Of a DNA stretch of 64,000 bases, positions 26,448 through 34,735 are shown piece after piece. Every line of letters starts with the position of its first letter. Within the stretch, counting starts at the first letter, position 1. The notes below the pieces were generated by a model. It was not told the origin of the DNA. It did not search any database and was given only the letters and a program-made list of their open reading frames with translations. Source of the DNA: Shimia haliotis (GTDB lineage Bacteria; Pseudomonadota; Alphaproteobacteria; Rhodobacterales; Rhodobacteraceae); contig NZ_FOSZ01000001.1 of the NCBI RefSeq assembly GCF_900114415.1, positions 930,001-994,000 on the forward strand, written 5' to 3'. The translations under genes were made by a program, and so were the position numbers.

Positions 26448-27008
26448 TCACTCGGTGACAGTCACCTTTTTCATCACATCAGGCTTGCCGGTGATGGCGC
26501 CCGAGCGCGGGTGGCCGCGCTTGATCTGATCAACAACGTCCATGCCGTCGGTCACGGTGCCAATCACCGTGTACTGACCGTTCAAAAACGCGCCTTCGTC
26601 AAACATGATGAAAAACTGCGTATTTGCGGAGTCTACGCTGTCGCCTCTACGCGCCATGCCCACGACACCACGATCAAAGTTGATGTCAGAAAACTCCTGC
26701 GTCAGGTCCGGCAAACCCGACGAGCCAGACCCCGCGCGACGCGCGTCGTAGTCAGCGTTGGTATTGCCGAACTGCACGTCACCGGTCTGCGCCATAAAGC
26801 CTTCGATCACGCGGTGAAACGCAACACCATCATAGCGACCGCCATCGGCAATCTCTTTGATCCGTGCCACGTGGCCCGGCGCGACATCTTCCAGCAGGTC
26901 GATGGTGATCGTGCCGTTGGCATAGCCCTCGACCTCGATCGTCATCTCGGTGGCCATCGCAGGCGCGGCCATCAGAGCAAAAGCGGCAACCAGATTACGC
27001 ATCAACAT
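26448..27008 (-). CDS. Peptidyl-prolyl cis-trans isomerase, cyclophilin type, exported
   Basis: The product has 186 residues (184 if the second ATG at 27002 is used). It opens with a signal peptide (MRNLVAAFALMAAPAMA) followed by a cyclophilin domain: ITIDLLEDVAPGHVARIKEIADGG, YDGVAFHRVIEGFMAQTGDVQFG (catalytic Arg in FHRV), NTQFFIMFDEGAFLNGQYTVIGTV. It catalyses prolyl isomerisation of proteins in the periplasm. The first codons overlap the end of the cytosolic cyclophilin gene. The pair looks like a duplication in which one copy gained an export signal. An intrinsic terminator follows. Confidence 0.93.
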   Translation of the reverse strand: MLMRNLVAAFALMAAPAMATEMTIEVEGYANGTITIDLLEDVAPGHVARIKEIADGGRYDGVAFHRVIEGFMAQTGDVQFGNTNADYDARRAGSGSSGLPDLTQEFSDINFDRGVVGMARRGDSVDSANTQFFIMFDEGAFLNGQYTVIGTVTDGMDVVDQIKRGHPRSGAITGKPDVMKKVTVTE

Positions 27009-27507
27009 CAGCCGCCACTTTCACGGAAACCATGCGATCCGGATACATTGGCGGCTCGCCCTTAACGATCGCATCCACATGCTCCATGCCGGAAACCACG
27101 CGGCCGTAAACCGTGTACTGACCGTTCAGGAAGTGGTTGTCTTTGAAATTGATGAAGAACTGCGAGTTCGCACTGTCGGGCATCTGGCTGCGCGCTGCGC
27201 CCAACGTGCCACGGTCATGCGGCAGCTTGGAGAACTCGGCCTTCAGGTCCGGAAGGTCGGAGCCACCTGTACCCGCCATGCGGATGTTAAAATCTTTTTC
27301 CATGTTGCCGTTGGCCACATCGCCGGTCTGCGCCATGAAACCGTCGATCACACGGTGAAACGCAACATTGTCATACTGACCCGAGCGCACCAGTTCTTTC
27401 ATCCGCTCACAGTGGCCGGGTGCCACATCCGGCAGCAGTTCGATCACAACGGTGCCGTCTTTGAGTTCCATCAGGATGGTGTTTTCGGGGTCTTTGATAT
27501 CGGCCAT
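26995..27507 (-). CDS. ppiB: Peptidyl-prolyl cis-trans isomerase, cyclophilin type, cytosolic
   Basis: The 170-residue cyclophilin has no signal peptide. The motifs are VIELLPDVAPGHCERMKELVRSG, YDNVAFHRVIDGFMAQTGDVANG and NSQFFINFKDNHFLNGQYTVYGRVVSG. It speeds prolyl isomerisation during cytosolic protein folding. ATG at 27507 follows GGAGAG; the upstream in-frame ATG at 27519 lacks such a site. The stop codon lies inside the start region of the exported cyclophilin (14-nt overlap), so both are translated from one message. It is divergent from pgk. Confidence 0.94.
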   Translation of the reverse strand: MADIKDPENTILMELKDGTVVIELLPDVAPGHCERMKELVRSGQYDNVAFHRVIDGFMAQTGDVANGNMEKDFNIRMAGTGGSDLPDLKAEFSKLPHDRGTLGAARSQMPDSANSQFFINFKDNHFLNGQYTVYGRVVSGMEHVDAIVKGEPPMYPDRMVSVKVAADVDA

Positions 27508-27574
27508 CGGGCTCTCCACTATCTAACTTTGGCCGCAAGGTAATCGCGCCTTGCCAGAAAGCCAAGAGACCGCA

Positions 27575-27602
27575 TTGACCCCTGCCCTGATTGCGCTAGG
27601 AA
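27575..27602 (+). promoter_or_regulatory. Candidate pgk promoter
   Basis: TTGACC (27575-27580), 16 bp, TAGGAA (27597-27602), with the pgk ATG 35 bp further on. Confidence 0.45.
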
Positions 27603-27637
27603 AGGGGCAACCATTATTTCACAGCGGAGTGCGCCTC

Positions 27638-28828
27638 ATGGCTTGGAAAACCCTCGATCAGATGGAGCTTGCGGGCAAGAACGTCCTGACCCGCGTTGAT
27701 ATCAACGTGCCCGTTTCTGACGGAGAAGTGACCGACACCACGCGCATTGACCGCATCGTGCCCACGGTGCGCGACATCCTCGCCGCCGGAGGCAAGCCGA
27801 TCCTGCTGGCCCACTTTGGCCGCCCGAAAGGCGAGCGCGTGCCCGAGATGTCCTTGCAGCAACTCGTTCCTGCGCTGGAAACAGCCTTTGGCACAACCGT
27901 CATGTTCGCCGCCGATTGCGTCGGCCCAGCCGCAAAGGCCGCCGTGGATGCGCTGGCCGAGGGTCAGGTTCTCCTGCTGGAAAACACCCGCTACCACGCG
28001 GGTGAAACCAAAAACGACGCCGAGTTGACCGCGCAAATGGCCGCCCTTGGCGACGTTTTCTGCAACGACGCCTTCTCCGCTGCCCACCGCGCGCACTCTT
28101 CCACCTGTGGCCTCGCCCACGCCCTGCCATCCTGCGCAGGCCGTTTGATGCAGGCCGAACTCTCCGCCCTCGAAGGCGCGCTTGGCACGCCCATCCGCCC
28201 CGTGACCGCTGTTGTCGGCGGCGCAAAGGTGTCCACCAAACTGGAACTCCTCGGAAACCTCGTCGGCAAAGTTGACCACCTCGTGATCGGTGGCGGCATG
28301 GCCAACACCTTCCTCGCGGCCCAAGGCATCGACGTGGGCAAATCGCTGGCCGAACACGACATGACCGACACTGCCTCGGAAATCCTCGCAAAAGCCAAGG
28401 ACGCTGGCTGCACCATCGTTCTGCCCACCGACGTCGTGGTCGCCCGCGAATTTGCCGCCAACGCCGCGAATGAAACCGTCGCCGCGAACGCCTGTCCTGC
28501 GGATGCGATGATCCTCGACGCTGGCCCCGCAACCGTGGCCAAGGTGGCGGAGGTTTTCGCCGCATCCAAAACCCTGATTTGGAACGGCCCGATGGGCGCG
28601 TTTGAAATCGAACCGTTTAACGCCGCCACCGACGCCGCCGCCCTTCAGGCCGCAGCCCTCACCAAATCCGGCGCGCTTGTGTCGGTCGCTGGTGGCGGAG
28701 ACACCGTCGCGGCCCTGAACGCCTCCGGTGCCGCCGCCGATTTCACCTATATCTCCACCGCTGGCGGCGCTTTCTTGGAATGGATGGAAGGCAAGGAATT
28801 GCCCGGAGTTGCGGCTCTCAGCCAGTAA
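27638..28828 (+). CDS. pgk: Phosphoglycerate kinase
   Basis: The 396-residue glycolytic enzyme transfers phosphate between 1,3-bisphosphoglycerate and ADP. Family motifs are complete: [88 protein letters not shown] with [13 protein letters not shown], and the nucleotide-binding WNGPMGAFE with [12 protein letters not shown]. The ATG at 27638 is preceded by GGAG; the frame upstream of it is not conserved. The class I aldolase gene follows after a 149-bp spacer, so glycolytic functions are clustered here. Confidence 0.98.
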   Translation: MAWKTLDQMELAGKNVLTRVDINVPVSDGEVTDTTRIDRIVPTVRDILAAGGKPILLAHFGRPKGERVPEMSLQQLVPALETAFGTTVMFAADCVGPAAKAAVDALAEGQVLLLENTRYHAGETKNDAELTAQMAALGDVFCNDAFSAAHRAHSSTCGLAHALPSCAGRLMQAELSALEGALGTPIRPVTAVVGGAKVSTKLELLGNLVGKVDHLVIGGGMANTFLAAQGIDVGKSLAEHDMTDTASEILAKAKDAGCTIVLPTDVVVAREFAANAANETVAANACPADAMILDAGPATVAKVAEVFAASKTLIWNGPMGAFEIEPFNAATDAAALQAAALTKSGALVSVAGGGDTVAALNASGAAADFTYISTAGGAFLEWMEGKELPGVAALSQ

Positions 28829-28977
28829 ATCGGGCCAATATTTGCGCGAATAATTAAGACGAGACTCAAATTAAATTACGCTAGCGCCACCATAATTGAA
28901 ACCCTTGCCACGCTGATCTAAGACGCGGGGCAAAGGGGCTTAACGCCTTTTGTAAAACCAGTTTTTAGGGGTCAGAC

Positions 28978-29871
28978 ATGACAAACCAAGCTCAAGCGGA
29001 AAAAATCTCTGCAGGACAAGGCTTCATCGCCGCACTCGACCAATCCGGCGGCTCGACCCCCAAAGCTCTTGGCCTTTATGGCATCGAAAGCGATGGCTAC
29101 GCCAACGACGCGGAAATGTTCGACCTGATCCACGGCATGCGCGCCCGCATCGCCGAGGCCCCTGCCTTTACCGGCGACAAGGTTGTCGGCGCGATCCTGT
29201 TTGAAATGACCATGGACCGTGAAATTGCCGGCAAGCCGACACCGACCTACATGTGGGAAGAGAAAGGCGTTGTGCCGTTCCTCAAAGTCGACAAAGGCCT
29301 CGCGGACGAAGAAAACGGCTGTCAGGTGATGAAGCCGATGCCGGAACTCGACACGCTCTGTGAACGCGCCGCCGCCAAAGGCGTGTTTGGCACGAAAATG
29401 CGCTCTGTAATTTCGGCTGCCAACGAGGCCGGCATCCGTGCCGTTGTCTCCCAACAGTTCATGGTTGGCGAGCAGATCATCGGCCACGGCCTGATGCCAA
29501 TCATCGAGCCCGAAGTCACCATCTCGATCGCAGACAAGTCCGAGGCCGAAGACATCCTTCTGGCCGAGCTGACCTCCGCACTGGACGCCCTGCCCGCCGA
29601 TCAGCAGGTCATGTTAAAGCTGACCCTGCCCAACACCGCTAACCACTACAAACCGCTGGTCGACCACCCGCGCGTGATGAAGGTTGTGGCACTCTCTGGC
29701 GGCTACTCCCGCGAAGACGCAAACGCCAAGCTGGCCGAGAACACCGGCATGATCGCCAGTTTCTCCCGCGCCCTGACCGAAGGTCTAAGCGCACAGCAGT
29801 CAGACGCCGAGTTTAACGACACCATCGCGTCCTCGATCGACAGCATCTATCAAGCTTCCGTCGCAGGCTAA
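28978..29871 (+). CDS. fda: Fructose-bisphosphate aldolase, class I
   Basis: The 297-residue Schiff-base aldolase interconverts fructose 1,6-bisphosphate with glyceraldehyde 3-phosphate and dihydroxyacetone phosphate. Recognisable segments are GFIAALDQSGGSTPKAL, FEMTMDREIAGKPTPTYMWEEKGVVPFLKVDKGLADE, GVFGTKMRSVI, and VMLKLTLPNTANHYKPLV with ALSGGYSREDANAKLAEN. Length and motifs fit the bacterial short class I group, not the zinc class II enzyme. AGGGGT precedes the ATG. A strong terminator follows. The 149-bp upstream spacer after pgk, AT-rich with TTGAAA-N17-TAAGAC, could hold its own promoter. Confidence 0.95.
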   Translation: MTNQAQAEKISAGQGFIAALDQSGGSTPKALGLYGIESDGYANDAEMFDLIHGMRARIAEAPAFTGDKVVGAILFEMTMDREIAGKPTPTYMWEEKGVVPFLKVDKGLADEENGCQVMKPMPELDTLCERAAAKGVFGTKMRSVISAANEAGIRAVVSQQFMVGEQIIGHGLMPIIEPEVTISIADKSEAEDILLAELTSALDALPADQQVMLKLTLPNTANHYKPLVDHPRVMKVVALSGGYSREDANAKLAENTGMIASFSRALTEGLSAQQSDAEFNDTIASSIDSIYQASVAG

Positions 29872-29889
29872 GACTTTAGAACATTTTTT

Positions 29890-29918
29890 GGGTGCGCATG
29901 TCCTGCGCACCCTTTTTT
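29890..29918 (+). terminator. Intrinsic terminator after fda
   Basis: GGGTGCGCA (29890-29898) pairs with TGCGCACCC (29904-29912), with a 5-nt loop followed by TTTTTT. Confidence 0.9.
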
Positions 29919-30140
29919 GTGGCTACTCGCCAACACAGGGCGCGCGCCTGGCCGAGGTTAATTTCGCGTATCGGCAACGTCCGCGCCCTCAACTCTCCCG
30001 CAAGGTCAACGCAACACCGCCCGCCGCATTAATTAATGTCTCCAACGGAAAACGGCCGCACCGCACCGACGCGATACAGCCGAAATACCGACGTAGTACC
30101 GACGTTCTTAAAAACAGCCTGAAAGCACCGAAGCCGGAGC

Positions 30141-31766
30141 TTAACCAACCTCCAGCCGCGCCAGAATGTCATCCACCCGCAGGTCAGACACAGCCCCTGC
30201 AAAGCTCCCGCGATCCCCTGCTACGCGAGAGCCCACAAACCCTTCCGCCACAGCACTTGGCGCGGTTTTTATCAGGCTCGCTGCTGTTAACAGATTGGCC
30301 AAACTCTCGGTGAACCACCGCGCCTCAGCCTCCGCCGGAAGTCGCGGCCAACGCCCCACATGCGCCTTCAACGCCGCGTCATAGCGCGCATCGGATCCTG
30401 TCACCGACGCCAACAAATTCATCAGTGCATCACCCGCAGCCGGCTGCTTCACTAAGGCCCTAAGCACATCCAAACAAATGACATTTCCGGATCCTTCCCA
30501 GATCCCGTTCAGCGGTGCCTCGCGGTAAATCATCGGCATCGGTGTCTCCTCGACATAGCCCATGCCCCCCAACACCTCCATCGCCTCTGCAATGACGCCA
30601 ATACAGCGCTTGTTGTTCAGATACTTCGCCAAGGCTACACCGATCCGCGCCAAGGCACGGCTTTCGTCGTCATCCCGATCAAACGCCCCCGCCAGCATCA
30701 TCCCCACCGAAAGTGCCGCCTCAGTATCCACAGCCAAATCCGCCAAAACCGACCGCATAAGCGGCTGATCTATCAGCCTTTTCTGAAACGTCGACCGTCC
30801 GTTGACCCACCAGTGTGCCTCCTCCAAGGCAGCCCGCATCAAACCGGCCGGCGCAAGAACCGTATCCAGCCGCGTGTGATGCACCATCTCGATAATCGTG
30901 CGCACCCCCGCGCCTTCTTCGCCCACGCGATAAGCCAGCGCGTCGTGATATTCGATCTCCGAACTCGCATTTGCCTTGTTGCCCAACTTGTCCTTAAGCC
31001 GCTGAAGACGCAGTCCATTTCGCTCGCCTTCCAACCAGCGCGGCACAAGGAAACAGGTCAACCCGCCTTCGGCTTGCGCCAAGGTCAGAAACCCGTCACA
31101 CATCGGCGCCGAGCAAAACCACTTGTGTCCCCGCAGCCGGTAGTGATCCCCGTCCCGCCGCGCAACAGTGGTGTTGGCCCGTACGTCCGAGCCCCCCTGC
31201 TTCTCGGTCATGGCCATGCCCAGAGTCGCGCCCGCCTTGCCCTCAATCGGTGTCAACGAAGGATCATAAACCCCTGATGTCAAACGCGAGTTCCATACGT
31301 CCTCCAACTCTGGCTGATTGCGCAACGCTGGCACCGCCGCATAGGTCATCGTCAACGGACAGGCCACGCCAGGCTCCAGTTGCGCCTGATAATAAACCAT
31401 CGCCGCATGGGTCGCGTGACCACCCGCCTGACCGTCCCACGCAACAGACGCGTACCCCGCCTCCAACCCTGCCGCCATCAACTGATGATAGCCGGGATGA
31501 AACTCCACCTCATCCACACGGCGTCCCGCCCGGTCAAACAGCTTCAGACGTGGCAGATCGCGCCGCGCGTCCTCCGCCGCTATCTGCAAAACCTCAGACC
31601 CAAAGCGCGCGCCGACCTGCGACAGATGCTGCCCCCGCGCCCCATTGGCCCCCGCGTGATCCTGCAACGCGCGGTCCTGCGACCAGTAGTTTTTTAACCT
31701 TTTGGGATCAGGCTGGTTGAAGACGTCATGCGTGCCCAATTGTGTGACAGGTTGCGAATAATCCAT
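30141..31766 (-). CDS. AidB-like acyl-CoA dehydrogenase
   Basis: The 541-residue flavoprotein is longer than typical acyl-CoA dehydrogenases and fits the AidB group. Evidence is the N-terminal VTQLGTHDVFNQPDP, TLGMAMTEKQGGSDVRANTTVA (FAD-binding Met-Thr-Glu region), HKWFCSAPMCDGFLTLAQAEGGLTCFLVPRW, and VLGGMGYVEETPMPMIYREAPLNGIWEGSGNVICLDVLRAL. In E. coli AidB is induced by alkylation stress and binds FAD and DNA, but its true substrate is unresolved. It is divergent from the FtsB-like gene. About 220 bp downstream (29919-30140) hold no recognisable gene. Confidence 0.88.
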   Translation of the reverse strand: MDYSQPVTQLGTHDVFNQPDPKRLKNYWSQDRALQDHAGANGARGQHLSQVGARFGSEVLQIAAEDARRDLPRLKLFDRAGRRVDEVEFHPGYHQLMAAGLEAGYASVAWDGQAGGHATHAAMVYYQAQLEPGVACPLTMTYAAVPALRNQPELEDVWNSRLTSGVYDPSLTPIEGKAGATLGMAMTEKQGGSDVRANTTVARRDGDHYRLRGHKWFCSAPMCDGFLTLAQAEGGLTCFLVPRWLEGERNGLRLQRLKDKLGNKANASSEIEYHDALAYRVGEEGAGVRTIIEMVHHTRLDTVLAPAGLMRAALEEAHWWVNGRSTFQKRLIDQPLMRSVLADLAVDTEAALSVGMMLAGAFDRDDDESRALARIGVALAKYLNNKRCIGVIAEAMEVLGGMGYVEETPMPMIYREAPLNGIWEGSGNVICLDVLRALVKQPAAGDALMNLLASVTGSDARYDAALKAHVGRWPRLPAEAEARWFTESLANLLTAASLIKTAPSAVAEGFVGSRVAGDRGSFAGAVSDLRVDDILARLEVG

Positions 31767-31863
31767 GTGGTCCTCCCTCTTGGCAAAAGCCTGTCGCCCG
31801 ATGTCGTTGCTGCCAACTCTACCGTTGCGTCACCAATTTTCCGACGTTTGGTTGCGTTTCAGG

Positions 31864-31899
31864 GATTCACACGGCGAATCACTTGCGCTATAGTGATTC
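31864..31899. promoter_or_regulatory. Cluster of three GANTC (CcrM) sites over the ftsB-like promoter
   Basis: GATTC (31864-31868), GAATC (31876-31880) and GATTC (31895-31899) fall within 36 bp. The latter two form an 8-bp inverted repeat, GAATCACT-N8-AGTGATTC. GANTC is the methylation target of CcrM in Alphaproteobacteria. The sites overlap the -35 region and border the -10 box. Confidence 0.55.
31866..31894 (+). promoter_or_regulatory. Candidate promoter of the ftsB-like gene
   Basis: TTCACA (31866-31871), 17 bp, TATAGT (31889-31894), then 39 bp to the ATG at 31934. Both boxes are good matches and the spacing is ideal. Confidence 0.55.
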
Positions 31900-31933
31900 A
31901 AGACGCCCAAATAGAGGCGTGTAAGAGGCAGAA

Positions 31934-32236
31934 ATGACAGCAAAAAAATCACGTCCCGCCCTTGGTGTGTTCGGTTTTATCGGGCTGGCAATGGCTGTTT
32001 CCATCTACTTTATTTTCGCCGCTGTTCAGGGGGATTACGGCCTTTTCCGGCGCGTGGAAATCGTCGCCGACAAAGAACGTCTTGAGGCAGAATTGCTCAA
32101 ACTGGAAACCGAGGTGGCCCGTATGGAAAACCTCACCCACCGTCTTTCTGACAGCTATCTCGACCTCGATCTTCTGGATCAACAGGCGCGCGATGTGTTG
32201 GGCCTGCTGCGCTCTGACGAAATTGTAGTTCGCTGA
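31934..32236 (+). CDS. Septum formation initiator (FtsB/DivIC family)
   Basis: The 100-residue bitopic membrane protein has a transmembrane helix at about 10-30 (LGVFGFIGLAMAVSIYFIFAAV) and a periplasmic coiled coil at about 42-75 (DKERLEAELLKLETEVARMENLTHRL). The tail DLDLLDQQARDVLGLLRSDEIVV is typical of FtsB/DivIC. Such proteins join FtsL and FtsQ in the divisome and help activate septal wall synthesis. The position just upstream of the pyruvate dehydrogenase operon is usual in Alphaproteobacteria. Its promoter is unusually rich in GANTC methylation sites. Confidence 0.9.
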   Translation: MTAKKSRPALGVFGFIGLAMAVSIYFIFAAVQGDYGLFRRVEIVADKERLEAELLKLETEVARMENLTHRLSDSYLDLDLLDQQARDVLGLLRSDEIVVR

Positions 32237-32315
32237 TTTTCGCCTAGCGTACTGATTGCGCGGCGCTTTTTCCTCTCGCAACCCATTCTGCAATCCGCTA
32301 CGCTCCTCCCAAGAC

Positions 32316-32333
32316 TAGTTTAAGGCTAAACTA
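32316..32333. promoter_or_regulatory. Candidate PDH operator, TAGTTTA-N4-TAAACTA
   Basis: A perfect 7-bp inverted repeat with a 4-bp spacer lies 19 bp before the pdhA ATG and just upstream of its ribosome-binding site. It is AT-rich in a GC-rich genome. It could be an operator or an RNA hairpin near the translation start. Confidence 0.5.
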
Positions 32334-32352
32334 TTTGCCTGGGAGGAATGCG

Positions 32353-33342
32353 ATGGCTGCCAAGCGCCCCGCCAAAAAATCCAACGTGTCCGGCGAAGAG
32401 CTGACACAATATTACCGCGACATGCTGTTGATCCGCCGGTTCGAAGAAAAAGCCGGCCAGCTTTATGGCATGGGTCTGATCGGTGGCTTCTGCCACCTCT
32501 ATATCGGTCAGGAAGCTGTGGTTGTCGGCCTTGAGGCGGCAACCAAAGAAGGCGACAAACGCATCACCTCTTATCGCGACCACGGCCATATGCTGGCCTG
32601 CGGGATGGAAGCCAACGGTGTCATGGCCGAACTCACCGGCCGCATTGGGGGTTACTCCAAGGGCAAAGGCGGCTCGATGCATATGTTCTCCAAAGAGAAG
32701 CATTTCTACGGCGGCCACGGCATTGTCGGCGCGCAGGTGCCCCTTGGTGCAGGCCTGTCTTTTGCCGACAAATACAAGGGCACCGACAACGTAACCTTCA
32801 CCTATTTCGGCGATGGCGCATCCAATCAGGGACAGGTTTATGAGACCTTCAACATGGCCGCCCTCTGGGAATTGCCCTGCATCTTTGTGATTGAGAACAA
32901 CCAATACGCTATGGGCACCGCGCAAGCGCGGTCCACTTCCTCTCAAGATATCTACAAACGCGGCGAAGCCTTTGGAATCCCTGGGGAAATGGTTGACGGT
33001 ATGGACGTTCTTGCAGTTAAGGACGCCGGCGAACGCGCGGTGAAACACTGCCGCGCGGGCAAAGGCCCCTACATTCTCGAGGTCAAAACATACCGCTACC
33101 GAGGTCACTCTATGTCCGACCCCGCCAAATATCGCACCCGCGAAGAAGTGCAAAAAATGCGCGAGGAACGCGACCCAATCGAACACGTGCGCCAGCTTCT
33201 TTTGACCGGCAAACACGCCTCCGAGGACGACCTCAAGGCAATCGACAAAGACATCAAGGCCGTGGTCAACGCCAGCGCCGAATTCGCCAAAGAAAGCCCG
33301 CTGCCCGATGAGGCAGAGCTTTGGACCGACATCTACGCTTAA
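32353..33342 (+). CDS. pdhA: Pyruvate dehydrogenase E1 component, alpha subunit
   Basis: The 329-residue thiamine-diphosphate enzyme subunit decarboxylates pyruvate with the beta subunit. It contains GGFCHLYIGQEAVVVGLEAA, TSYRDHGHMLACGM, the ThDP-binding stretch TYFGDGASNQGQVYETFNMAALWELPCIFVIENNQY (GDG to NN, read in two parts), and the phosphorylation-loop-like YRYRGHSMSDPAKYRTREEV. ATG at 32353 is preceded by GGGAGGA; the frame is open six codons upstream only from a TTG. It heads the pdhABC operon, whose transcription may be controlled by the inverted repeat just before it. Confidence 0.97.
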   Translation: MAAKRPAKKSNVSGEELTQYYRDMLLIRRFEEKAGQLYGMGLIGGFCHLYIGQEAVVVGLEAATKEGDKRITSYRDHGHMLACGMEANGVMAELTGRIGGYSKGKGGSMHMFSKEKHFYGGHGIVGAQVPLGAGLSFADKYKGTDNVTFTYFGDGASNQGQVYETFNMAALWELPCIFVIENNQYAMGTAQARSTSSQDIYKRGEAFGIPGEMVDGMDVLAVKDAGERAVKHCRAGKGPYILEVKTYRYRGHSMSDPAKYRTREEVQKMREERDPIEHVRQLLLTGKHASEDDLKAIDKDIKAVVNASAEFAKESPLPDEAELWTDIYA

Positions 33343-33360
33343 GGACGAGAGGACACGATC

Positions 33361-34725
33361 ATGGCAACTGAAATTCTCATGCCCGCCCTCTCTCCGACCA
33401 TGGAAGAAGGCACGCTGGCCAAATGGCTGGTCAAAGAAGGTGACACCGTCCAAAGCGGTGATATCATTGCAGAAATCGAAACCGACAAGGCGACGATGGA
33501 GTTCGAAGCCGTGGACGAAGGCACCATTGGCAAAATCCTCGTGGCTGAAGGCACCGAAGGCGTCGCGGTCAACAGCGTCATCGCCATTCTCGCTGAAGAT
33601 GGCGAGGATGTGAGCGCCGTCGAAGTTTCCGCGCCGGTCTCATCGGCTCCCGAAGCGGCGCCAGTCGCTACTGCTCCTGCACAAGCCGCAGCTCCCGCCG
33701 CTCCGCAACCAGACCTGACGCCCGACTGGCCCGAAGGCACACCGATGAAAACCTGCACCGTGCGCGAGGCTTTGCGCGACGCGATGGCCGAAGAAATGCG
33801 TGCCAATGACGCTGTATTTCTGATGGGAGAAGAAGTCGCGGAATACCAAGGGGCTTATAAGGTTTCCCAAGGTCTTCTGGATGAGTTCGGCTCCAAACGG
33901 ATAATTGACACCCCGATCACCGAGCACGGTTTTGCCGGTATCGCGGTCGGCACGGCCTTTGGCGGATTGAACCCGATTGTCGAATTCATGACATTCAACT
34001 TCGCCATGCAAGCCATTGACCAGATTATCAATTCCGCTGCTAAAACACTCTATATGTCCGGTGGCCAAATGGGCGCACCTATGGTGTTCCGAGGCCCCAA
34101 CGGCGCGGCAGCCCGCGTAGGTGCACAACACAGTCAGGACTACGCCGCATGGTACGCGCAAATTCCCGGCCTGAAAGTCGCGATGCCCTACTCCGCAGCC
34201 GACGCCAAGGGTCTGCTCAAATCCGCAATCCGCGATCCAAATCCGGTGATCTTCCTTGAGAATGAAATCCTCTATGGCCGCAGCTTCGAAGTGCCTGCTA
34301 TGGACGATTTCACCATCCCGTTTGGCAAGGCCCGAATCTGGCGAGAAGGCACGGATGTGACCATCGTCAGCTTCGGCATAGGTATGCAATACGCGCTAGA
34401 GGCCGCTGACAAACTGGCCGAGGACGGCATCTCCGCCGAGGTCATCGACCTGCGCACCCTGCGCCCGATCGACTATGACACGGTGATCGCCTCGGTGATG
34501 AAAACCAACCGCTGCGTGACCGTTGAGGAAGGCTTCCCTGTTGGCTCAATTGGCAACCACCTGTCGGCCACCATCATGCAACGCGCGTTTGACTATCTTG
34601 ACGCGCCGGTGATCAACTGTGCCGGCAAGGATGTTCCCATGCCCTACGCAGCCAATCTCGAGAAACTGGCGCTTGTGACCACGGACGAGGTCGTCGCAGC
34701 TGTGAAACAAGTGACTTATCGCTGA
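33361..34725 (+). CDS. pdhB: Pyruvate dehydrogenase E1 component, beta subunit, with N-terminal lipoyl domain
   Basis: The protein has 454 residues. Residues 1-80 are a biotinyl/lipoyl domain with the modified lysine at Lys43 ([17 protein letters not shown]). An Ala/Pro linker spans about 85-125. From about 130 it is the E1-beta transketolase-like domain: [61 protein letters not shown] and the C-terminal [19 protein letters not shown] lipoyl domain fused to E1-beta is characteristic of Alphaproteobacteria. The domain is nearly identical to that of the E2 subunit encoded next. The gene is 18 bp after pdhA. Confidence 0.97.
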   Translation: MATEILMPALSPTMEEGTLAKWLVKEGDTVQSGDIIAEIETDKATMEFEAVDEGTIGKILVAEGTEGVAVNSVIAILAEDGEDVSAVEVSAPVSSAPEAAPVATAPAQAAAPAAPQPDLTPDWPEGTPMKTCTVREALRDAMAEEMRANDAVFLMGEEVAEYQGAYKVSQGLLDEFGSKRIIDTPITEHGFAGIAVGTAFGGLNPIVEFMTFNFAMQAIDQIINSAAKTLYMSGGQMGAPMVFRGPNGAAARVGAQHSQDYAAWYAQIPGLKVAMPYSAADAKGLLKSAIRDPNPVIFLENEILYGRSFEVPAMDDFTIPFGKARIWREGTDVTIVSFGIGMQYALEAADKLAEDGISAEVIDLRTLRPIDYDTVIASVMKTNRCVTVEEGFPVGSIGNHLSATIMQRAFDYLDAPVINCAGKDVPMPYAANLEKLALVTTDEVVAAVKQVTYR

Positions 34726-34735
34726 GGAGACTGAC

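Noticed and set aside
29919-30140. Possible small RNA or gene between fda and the AidB-like gene
   Set aside because: I see only short direct repeats of TACCGACGT near 30090-30107 and no hairpin-terminator or ribosome-binding site, so nothing supports a gene.
32326-33453. A 375-codon minus-strand frame opposite pdhA
   Set aside because: pdhA is certain. The antisense frame is a shadow with no ribosome-binding site or domain.
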